The translations under genes and the position numbers were made by a program. Below are positions 58,254 through 64,000 of a DNA stretch of 64,000 bases, piece by piece (position 1 is the first letter of the stretch; every line of letters starts with the position of its first letter). The stretch lies in contig NZ_FOFR01000007.1 of NCBI RefSeq assembly GCF_900110955.1, positions 263,508 through 327,507 of the forward strand. Reading direction: 5' to 3'. The notes below the pieces were generated by a model. The model was not told the origin of the DNA and searched no databases. It saw only the letters and a list, made by a program, of their open reading frames with translations. The DNA comes from Lentzea xinjiangensis (GTDB lineage: Bacteria; Actinomycetota; Actinomycetes; Mycobacteriales; Pseudonocardiaceae).

Positions 58254-59972
58254 ATGACCGCCCATCTGGTAGCTGACCCGGACGCAACGGGTGCCGCCAT
58301 CTTCCCCGCGCGCCCGGAATGGCTGACGCTGTCCGCCGCACTGGCGGACGAAGTCCCAGTGATCGCGGACCGGGAAGACCTGTTGGTCACCATCGCACCC
58401 GGTGCGGGTGGCGGTGCCCCGGCATGTTTCTACCCCAACCGCGCTTTGATCGAAGTCGACGGTGACCACCTGGGAGTGGACCCTGCGACCGTTGATCCGG
58501 CGAACCTTTCCGACCGCGCGCGCTACCCCGTCACGTGGGGACTGCTGACCCATGAGTGCGCACACGCGAAGCACAGCGTGTGGGAACTACCCGACGACGT
58601 CCCACCCGCTATCGCGGACGCCGCGATGGTGTTGGAAGAGTCCCGGATGGAATCAGCGCACGTTCGCCGCCGTCCAGACGACCGGCACTGGTTGCGCGCT
58701 TCAGCGACGAACCTGGTTCTGGCCGACTTCGCCGGAAGCCCGACGATGACCAAGACGGACGCCGCCCGTGCTGCTGCCCTGGTTCTTGCCCGAGTCGACG
58801 GCGGCATCCTCACCGCCGCTGAAACCGCACCGGTCGCCGACGTCGTCAAGGACGTGCTCGGACCCGACACGCTGACCGAACTTCGGACGCTGTGGCAGGA
58901 AGCTCTCGCCACAGCCGACGATGACGCCAACACCATGGTCGATATCGCGAAGCGCTGGTGCGAGATCGTCGGCACCGAACCCGACGGCGAAACATCTGAG
59001 CCTGGCGAAGCGGGCGAGTCGTCGCCATCACCCCTCGCCGAAGCGATCGGCCGGACAGCGGCCAAGGTGGCACGCGCGGTGACGGACGAAGGCCCGCCAG
59101 AAGATCCGGCCGCTGTGGCGGCTGCAGCGAAGGCGGCCGAAGAGGCGGCTACCGATGCAGCTGAGGCAATCGCGCGGTCCGTGTTCTCCAGCAGCCGCCA
59201 CCGTTCGCGCTACGGATCAACGACCATCTCAGGCACCCGCGAACCGACCACCGCCGAACGCACTGCTGCCCGAGCGCTGGCACGGGCGCTGTCGACCGCT
59301 GGCACACGCGAACGAGTCGCGGTGAGGTCGACTTCGCCGATTCCGCCCGGACGACTTCGGATGCGCGGCGCACTCGCCGCCGACGCCCAACGGGCTGCAG
59401 GTGCCGTGCCCACGGCCGAACCGTTCACCCGCACGACACGCCTGACCGTGCCGACACCGCCGCTACGGCTGGGAATCGCGTGTGACGTGTCCGGATCGAT
59501 GCGCCACCTTCGCGGCCCGGTCGCGTCGACTGCGTGGATTCTCGCCCATGCTGGACGGCATTCCACCGTGCCCGCCGAAACAGCCGCCGTGATCTTCGGC
59601 GTGCACGTCCGGCCCATCACGCATCCCGGCAAGGTGCCCGCCGAGGTGACTGAGTTCGAGGCTGACGACGACTGGGAAAGCGTTGCCCTCGCCGTCGATT
59701 CCCTAGATGGCGCACTCGGTCTCTCCCGTCCCGGGGCCGCGCGGCTGCTGGTGATCGTGTCCGACGGGCACTTCAGCGGCGACGAACGCCCCGCCGGGCA
59801 GAAGCGCGTTGATCGGCTGCGCGCGTCCGGCTGCGCAGTGCTGTGGCTGACTTCCAAGACTTGGGACACCCCTTTCGACGGCGTGACCGTGCACCGACTC
59901 ACGGACCCCGCTGCCACCGCTACCGCGATCGGCCATGCCGCGACCGCCGCACTGAAGGCAGCCGTCCGCTGA
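58254..59972 (+). CDS. vWA protein with HECAH metallopeptidase-like domain (DUF2201-like)
   Basis: Protein of 572 residues. The N-terminal domain has THECAHAKHSVW (HExxH-type motif at residues 100-104) and downstream acids in AAMVLEESRMESAHVRR, like a zinc peptidase. A long Ala/Glu helical linker follows (GPPEDPAAVAAAAKAAEEAATDAAE), then a vWA domain with MIDAS CDVSGSM (Asp at about 411) and VIVSDGHFSGDE. The MoxR-vWA pairing is a known chaperone/metal-insertase theme. Target unknown. Confidence 0.88.
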   Translation: MTAHLVADPDATGAAIFPARPEWLTLSAALADEVPVIADREDLLVTIAPGAGGGAPACFYPNRALIEVDGDHLGVDPATVDPANLSDRARYPVTWGLLTHECAHAKHSVWELPDDVPPAIADAAMVLEESRMESAHVRRRPDDRHWLRASATNLVLADFAGSPTMTKTDAARAAALVLARVDGGILTAAETAPVADVVKDVLGPDTLTELRTLWQEALATADDDANTMVDIAKRWCEIVGTEPDGETSEPGEAGESSPSPLAEAIGRTAAKVARAVTDEGPPEDPAAVAAAAKAAEEAATDAAEAIARSVFSSSRHRSRYGSTTISGTREPTTAERTAARALARALSTAGTRERVAVRSTSPIPPGRLRMRGALAADAQRAAGAVPTAEPFTRTTRLTVPTPPLRLGIACDVSGSMRHLRGPVASTAWILAHAGRHSTVPAETAAVIFGVHVRPITHPGKVPAEVTEFEADDDWESVALAVDSLDGALGLSRPGAARLLVIVSDGHFSGDERPAGQKRVDRLRASGCAVLWLTSKTWDTPFDGVTVHRLTDPAATATAIGHAATAALKAAVR

Positions 59973-60004
59973 CCTACATCGAACGCCCATTGGAGGTGCT
60001 TCCC

Positions 60005-60529
60005 ATGCACAGCAGAGACAACACGACCCTCAGAGAATCGACGATCGGGCTTGCCGACAGGGCTGTTGGCGTCGCGCGAGCCCTGCGTGGCCCGTGCACC
60101 AGTGAGTTCCGCCGCCGCCACGACTCACCAGAACAGTGGAGTCGATGGGCGCGCCGTGCCCGCATCGCACGAACCGTTGCGGCAGCGCTGCAGCTACCCG
60201 CTGACAGCGTCACCGTCACGGACGACCCCGACCGCCAGTACCGCACACGCAACGGCAACGTGCCTGGCGACCTGATCACGGTCACAGACCCCGAAACCGC
60301 TCAACGGTGGCGACTGCTGACCGACTTCACCAGTCCCGGAGAGAGCTGGTTCGTCCTGGACCGGTGCCCCGGCTGCGATGCCGAGGTGCCCGTCGTGCGC
60401 ATCGCCTGCCTCGCCGACCTCGGCGACTACCTCGACCCCGACACCGACGTGGTTCTCGCCGACGAGGCGCGGGACTCGTCGCTTCATGACCGTCTTTGCA
60501 CACGAAGGGAACCTTGCGATGCCCTCTGA
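60005..60529 (+). CDS. hypothetical protein with Cys pair
   Basis: Protein of 174 residues from ATG 60005, eight bases after TGGAGG. N-terminal basic helices (WSRWARRARIARTVAAALQL), then a beta region with LDRCPGCDAEVPVVRIACLADLGDYLD, where CPGC may bind metal. Not recognised. It is in the MoxR-vWA transcript; the 3' end overlaps the next start by 11 bases. Confidence 0.7.
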   Translation: MHSRDNTTLRESTIGLADRAVGVARALRGPCTSEFRRRHDSPEQWSRWARRARIARTVAAALQLPADSVTVTDDPDRQYRTRNGNVPGDLITVTDPETAQRWRLLTDFTSPGESWFVLDRCPGCDAEVPVVRIACLADLGDYLDPDTDVVLADEARDSSLHDRLCTRREPCDAL

Positions 60530-60812
60530 CACGCACACCGAGACCGTCGTCCGTCGCTTCCGCGAGAGCGACTTCGAGGTGACCTCCGTCGTCGCCGATC
60601 CGGCCGACGCCCAACAGGTTCTCTACGGAACCGTCACCCGCAACGGTGTCCTCGTCGGGAGCTACTACTGCACCGACCGGATCCGCCAGTCAGGTTGGCG
60701 AGCCGTCACAGCGCACGGTGAACACCTCACCTTCGGCGACGAACCCGTCGAGCTCACGTACGACGGCGACGCGGTCTTCCTGCTGATGAAGAACGCCGAG
60801 TCGCCGGCGTAG
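60519..60812 (+). CDS. hypothetical protein
   Basis: Protein of 97 residues, MPSDTHTETVVRRFRESDFEVTSVVADPADAQQVLYGTVTRNG, with a beta-rich pattern and no known motif. ATG 60519 follows GAAGGGA. It is part of the same run of small genes after the vWA gene. Confidence 0.7.
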   Translation: MPSDTHTETVVRRFRESDFEVTSVVADPADAQQVLYGTVTRNGVLVGSYYCTDRIRQSGWRAVTAHGEHLTFGDEPVELTYDGDAVFLLMKNAESPA

Positions 60813-60844
60813 TCAAAGAAGACCCAAGAACCAGGAGGCGTGGC

Positions 60845-62263
60845 ATGACATCCACATTTCACAATGAGATCAAACTCGGCAACGTTGACTACAGACTTTC
60901 AGCAACCGTCGAGTCCGAAGATTCGCTGGTGCTTGACCTACTGGGAACGACCGAGTCGGGCGAAGTCGTCGCCGATGGGCGTCTGCGTCTGCCGGTCGAG
61001 GGCGGCAGCACGGTCGGCAAGCTCCTCACTTGGGTGCTCACCGCGCACACGCGGATGCAGGTCCGACCGGTCCGGTACGCGAACGCTACCCGCCCTGGCG
61101 GCGGGACCAACGGAAGCGCCGCGGTCTACGGCGCCCGCCGCCTCGCCGTCACCGGTGACCTCGTCGTGGTGGCGCCGAACTTCCGGCTGGGCATCATGAG
61201 CTGCTTCGGCTACCCGGGCCTCGCCGACGGCGGCACCTTCGGCATCCAGGACCAGCAAGCCGTCCTGCGCTGGGTCCGTCGGGAGATCGCGCACTTCGGC
61301 GGCGACCCGGACAACGTGACGCTGATGGGGGAGTCCTACGGCGCACTTCAGATCGCGGCGCATCTGGCCGCTCCCGGCTCGGCCGGGCTGTTCCGGCAGG
61401 CGATCCTGCAGAGCGCGTTCTCGGTGCTGGGCACGACACCCGCGCACACCTTCATCCCCGGCCTCCCGGAACTCCCGCCGAGGTGGGCCGCCGAGAATGA
61501 GCTCGAGGCGATCGGTGTCGCCGTCGCCGCCGAGCGAGGCTGGGTCACCGGCGACGGCGACCCGCTCGCGCAACTGCGGCAGGTGCCGGTGAAAGACCTG
61601 CTCGAAGTCTCGGGCGCGTTCATCCGCCCCGCTTTCGGAGGCGCGGTCCTTCCCGAGTCGCCCGCGGACGCGCTGCCCGCCGGACGTTTCCACCAGGTGC
61701 CCCTGATGCTGGGGACCACCTTGGACGAGGCCCGTTTCTTCGTCGGGCTCTTCGCCGACCTCGTCGGCAATCCGGTCACGGCCGACAGCTATCCGCGACT
61801 GCTGGCCGAGGCGTTCGGCGACGCCGCGGACGAAGTCGCCGCCCGCTACCCACTGGAAGACTACGGAACACCGAGCCTCGCCTGGGCGCGGATCTCCACG
61901 GACCGGGCCTGGGCGCGGCCGGCGTGGGAACTCGGCCAGGCCTTGGTGGCACACACCGGGACGTGGTTCTACGAGTTCGCCGACGAGGACGCGCCGCCGC
62001 TGTTTCCGGGATTTCCGTCCGGCGCCCAGCATTCCAGCGCACTGGTCTATCAGTTCGACTTCGAGGGCGGGCCAGAACTCCCGGCGCCCCAACGCGAACT
62101 CGCCGACCGGATGACCCGGTACTGGGCCGCCTTCGCCGCGAACGGCGACCCGGGATGGTCCAGTGTGGACAGTGAATACGTCCGATCCCTAACCCCCAAA
62201 GGGGTCAGTGGCACTGACTACGTCTCGGGACACCACCTCGATTTCTGGGCGGGGAAGCCCTAG
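60845..62263 (+). CDS. chimeric ORF: island gene start fused to N-truncated carboxylesterase
   Basis: Open frame of 472 residues. The first 72 residues (MTSTFHNEIKLGNVDYRLSA ... LTWVLTAHTRMQ) continue the style of the island small genes and are not esterase. From about 61080 the frame reads RPGGGTNGSAAVYGARRLAVTGD, joining a type B carboxylesterase at its oxyanion-hole region; the preceding 100 or so residues are absent. The nucleophile elbow GESYGA, acid LDEARF and His in AQHSSALVYQF remain. The HGGG motif is altered to RPGGG, so activity is doubtful. The stop codon lies in the IS target site. Confidence 0.8.
   Translation: MTSTFHNEIKLGNVDYRLSATVESEDSLVLDLLGTTESGEVVADGRLRLPVEGGSTVGKLLTWVLTAHTRMQVRPVRYANATRPGGGTNGSAAVYGARRLAVTGDLVVVAPNFRLGIMSCFGYPGLADGGTFGIQDQQAVLRWVRREIAHFGGDPDNVTLMGESYGALQIAAHLAAPGSAGLFRQAILQSAFSVLGTTPAHTFIPGLPELPPRWAAENELEAIGVAVAAERGWVTGDGDPLAQLRQVPVKDLLEVSGAFIRPAFGGAVLPESPADALPAGRFHQVPLMLGTTLDEARFFVGLFADLVGNPVTADSYPRLLAEAFGDAADEVAARYPLEDYGTPSLAWARISTDRAWARPAWELGQALVAHTGTWFYEFADEDAPPLFPGFPSGAQHSSALVYQFDFEGGPELPAPQRELADRMTRYWAAFAANGDPGWSSVDSEYVRSLTPKGVSGTDYVSGHHLDFWAGKP
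62260..62263. repeat. CTAG target-site duplication, left
   Basis: CTAG immediately before the left IS end; identical to 63676-63679. CTAG is the usual IS701-family target and here contains the esterase stop codon TAG. Confidence 0.8.
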
Positions 62264-62285
62264 TACTACAGCCGCAGGCCGTGAT
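62264..62285 (+). repeat. left terminal inverted repeat of the IS701-like element
   Basis: Twenty-two bases that match the reverse complement of 63654-63675 without mismatch. Confidence 0.92.
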
Positions 62286-62363
62286 CTTGGTCGATGACCT
62301 GGCGGGGCTGTAAGACGGCCACCGTGATCAACTTCGAGGTGTGTTGGGACTCGAAGCGAAACG

Positions 62364-63506
62364 GTGGCCGCGTTGCGGATCTTAGACCTGGACGCGTGGC
62401 GGGCCGGGTTCGACGACCTGTTCGCCCGGTTCGCGGGCCGGTTCGTGCAGGTCCAGACCCGCCGACGGTCCAGGGCCTACCTACTGGGCCTGTTGTCGCG
62501 GACCGAACGCAAGAACGGCTGGACCCTGGCCGAGCAGGCGGGCGACGCCACCCCGGACGGCATGCAGCGCCTGCTCAACCATGCGGCGTGGGACGCGGAC
62601 AAGGTTCGCGACGACCTGCGCGGGTATGTGGCAGACCATCTCGGGCATGAGCAGGCGGTGCTGGTCGCCGACGAGACCGGGTTCTTGAAGAAGGGAGTCA
62701 AGTCCGCTGGGGTGCAACGGCAGTACTCCGGCACCGCCGGGCGGATCGAGAACTGCCAGCTCGGGGTGTTCCTGGTCTACGCCTCTGCGCACGGCCGTGC
62801 GCTGATCGACCGCGAGCTCTACCTACCCCAGTTCAGCTGGTGCGCTGACCGGGACCGCTGCCGGGAGGCCGAGATCGACGACGAGGTCGAGTTCGCGACC
62901 AAACCGGAACTGGCGCGGCTGATGCTTGAACGGGCCGTCGACGGCGGGGTGCCGTTCTCCTGGTTCACCGCCGACGAGGCCTACGGCCAGAACCCCGGCC
63001 TGCGGTCGTGGTTGGAACAACGGGGCATCGCCTACGTCATGGCGATCCCGTGCAAGCAGGAACTCCCCACCGCGGCGGGGAAACGACGGGCCGACACACT
63101 GGTCAGGCTCGTGCCGAAATCAGCCTGGCAGCGCCGTTCGTGCGGTGACGGCGCCAAGGGGCCACGGCTGTATGACTGGGCACTGGTCGACGCCGGTGAA
63201 CACCACAGTCTGCTGATCCGCCGCTCGCTCACCCTCAACACCAAGGGCATCCGCGAGCTGGCCTACTTCCTCTGCCACACAACGAATCCGGTCCCGCTGG
63301 ACGTGCTGGTCCGGGTTGCCGGGAGCCGATGGGCAGTCGAGGAGTGCTTCCAGGCGGCCAAGAACGAGGTCGGCCTGGACCACTACCAGGTCCGCAAGTA
63401 CGGCGCCTGGTACCGGCATATCACCCTCGCGATGCTCGCCCACGCCTTCCTCGCGGTCACCGCGAAGACGGAAAAGGGGGCTCTGCAGACCGCGATGACG
63501 GCCTGA
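62364..63506 (+). CDS. IS701 family transposase, reading frame interrupted
   Basis: DDE transposase from GTG 62364, 380 residues before TGA 63504-63506. Catalytic blocks: VLVADETGFLKKGVKSAGVQRQY (first Asp), WFTADEAYGQ (second Asp) and GSRWAVEECFQAAKNEVGLDHYQVR (Glu). The family C-terminus (GLIPLSVNEIRRLHAALTYTP ... RRRHQHRARQCHYQRR) is present in the -1 frame to 63673. A heptamer A-AAG-GGG at 63473-63479 sits just before, allowing -1 slippage to give about 436 residues; otherwise a one-base indel has damaged the gene. Confidence 0.88.
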   Translation: MAALRILDLDAWRAGFDDLFARFAGRFVQVQTRRRSRAYLLGLLSRTERKNGWTLAEQAGDATPDGMQRLLNHAAWDADKVRDDLRGYVADHLGHEQAVLVADETGFLKKGVKSAGVQRQYSGTAGRIENCQLGVFLVYASAHGRALIDRELYLPQFSWCADRDRCREAEIDDEVEFATKPELARLMLERAVDGGVPFSWFTADEAYGQNPGLRSWLEQRGIAYVMAIPCKQELPTAAGKRRADTLVRLVPKSAWQRRSCGDGAKGPRLYDWALVDAGEHHSLLIRRSLTLNTKGIRELAYFLCHTTNPVPLDVLVRVAGSRWAVEECFQAAKNEVGLDHYQVRKYGAWYRHITLAMLAHAFLAVTAKTEKGALQTAMTA

Positions 63507-63653
63507 TCCCGTTGAGCGTCAACGAGATCAGGCGCCTGCACGCCGCCCTGACCTACACCCCGCACCCGCCCTCCCACGCCGAGGCCTGGTCACTCTGGCG
63601 ACGACGCCACCAACACCGAGCCCGACAATGCCACTACCAGCGACGACTCAAAA

Positions 63654-63675
63654 ATCACGGCCTGCGGCTGTAGTA
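63654..63675 (-). repeat. right terminal inverted repeat of the IS701-like element
   Basis: Reverse complement of 62264-62285; overlaps the C-terminal coding end of the shifted transposase frame. Confidence 0.92.
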
Positions 63676-63679
63676 CTAG
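63676..63679. repeat. CTAG target-site duplication, right
   Basis: CTAG directly after the right IS end, matching 62260-62263. Confidence 0.8.
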
Positions 63680-63739
63680 CGGACGTGCTGCCTAAAGGTT
63701 GTCCCGTAACGCCGTCTCGGCGCGATCGATGATCTTGGT

Positions 63740-64000
63740 GTGGAGCGGGTGATCAGTGCGGACCGGCCGGAGTGGGTGCCGGTGTTCACGGGCTTGTCGG
63801 TGCCGGTGTTCCGCAAGCTGGTGCGGGTCGTGGCCCGTCGGGGTGGCGAGCAGACCGGCAGCGGGCGGCGGTGGGGCCTGTCACTGGCGGACCGGGTGTT
63901 GCTGGTGGCGGTGTACTACCGGACGAACCTGACCTTCCGGCAGGTCGCCCTGCTGTTCGGGATCTCGAAGTCCGCGGCGGGCCGCGTGGTGGATCACCTG
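63740..64000 (+). CDS. IS5-type transposase, 5' part (runs off window)
   Basis: Partial frame from GTG 63740: VERVISADRPEWVPVFTGLS, then VFRKLVRVVARRGGEQTGSGRRWGLSLADRVLLVAVYYRTNLTFRQVALLFGISKSAAGRVVDHL read as the Tnp4-type HTH (TFRQVALLFGISKSAAGRV). This N-terminus is typical of Streptomyces-type IS5/IS112 transposases with the DDE domain beyond the window. The sequence aaaggttgtcccgtaac near 63693 resembles such an IS end. Confidence 0.85.
   Translation, partial: MERVISADRPEWVPVFTGLSVPVFRKLVRVVARRGGEQTGSGRRWGLSLADRVLLVAVYYRTNLTFRQVALLFGISKSAAGRVVDHL

Larger units (their letters stand above)
62264..63675 (+). mobile_element. IS701-like insertion sequence, 1412 bp
   Basis: Perfect 22-bp terminal inverted repeats at 62264-62285 and 63654-63675 (outer ends TACTACAGCCGCAGG), flanked by CTAG duplications. 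It carries one transposase gene on the plus strand, interrupted near its end by a -1 shift. Identical ends suggest recent insertion. Confidence 0.92.

Noticed and set aside
32623..64000. Second attachment site for the tRNA-Leu island
   Set aside because: I looked for another copy of the tRNA T-arm and acceptor end and found none, so no right boundary is claimed.
1..64000. CRISPR array
   Set aside because: No regularly spaced direct repeats of CRISPR size; the only tandem array is the 16-bp repeat at 15652-15715, which has no spacers.

Overview
The window is high-GC DNA with codon use, SARP/BTAD, NB-ARC, DUF5753-type XRE, ECF42, F420-dependent LLM and Tad genes typical of filamentous actinomycetes. 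My best guess is a Pseudonocardiaceae-type organism (Lentzea, Saccharothrix or Actinosynnema-like). This is inferred from gene families, because no rRNA or other taxonomic marker lies in the window.

Region 1 (1-32.6 kb) looks chromosomal. It holds hrpA (5' end only), an adenosine-deaminase-like gene, a threonine-aldolase-like gene translationally coupled to a tyrosine recombinase, a DGPF protein with its ECF42 sigma factor, and a LLM oxidoreductase-uppP-phosphatase operon. A lipoprotein and a DUF5703 gene near uppP recall the uppP neighbourhood of mycobacteria. Next come two aldo/keto reductases, a MmyB-like XRE regulator, a 1212-aa XRE-nSTAND-WD40 protein, a minus-strand run (glutaminase, M20 peptidase, SDR, alpha/beta hydrolase, membrane protein), a PucR regulator, and a TetR/GAP pair. 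The pair diverges from a tightly overlapped ABC transporter-histidine kinase-response regulator operon. A 12-bp motif, GTCAACACTGAA, recurs three times, each followed by a -10-like hexamer and a plus-strand gene.

Region 2 (32.6-61.1 kb) begins at a tRNA-Leu(GAG). A strong terminator, an AbrB-like gene and a tyrosine integrase follow directly, which is the layout of an integrated element at a tRNA 3' end. Its cargo comprises: (a) a minus-strand operon of XRE-TPR regulator, formyl-THF cyclo-ligase-like protein, radical SAM/SPASM protein with a seven-cysteine tail, COG3910-like ATPase and aminoglycoside-phosphotransferase-like kinase; (b) an XRE-NB-ARC-TPR regulator co-translated with a cytokinin-dehydrogenase-like flavoprotein; (c) a complete-looking monoderm Tad/Flp-type pilus locus ending in a membrane-anchored LysM-BTAD protein; (d) a MoxR-like ATPase with a vWA protein carrying a HECAH metallopeptidase-like motif, plus small partners. 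No relaxase, FtsK/TraB or replication gene and no second copy of the tRNA 3' end is visible, so the right end is either lost or outside the window.

Region 3 (60.8-64.0 kb) is a scar zone. The start of an island gene is fused in frame to a carboxylesterase lacking its N-terminus. An IS701-like element with perfect 22-bp ends and CTAG target duplication sits on the esterase stop codon, and its transposase reading frame is interrupted by a -1 shift. An IS5-type transposase then runs off the window. All calls rest on reading the sequence; no database search was run.
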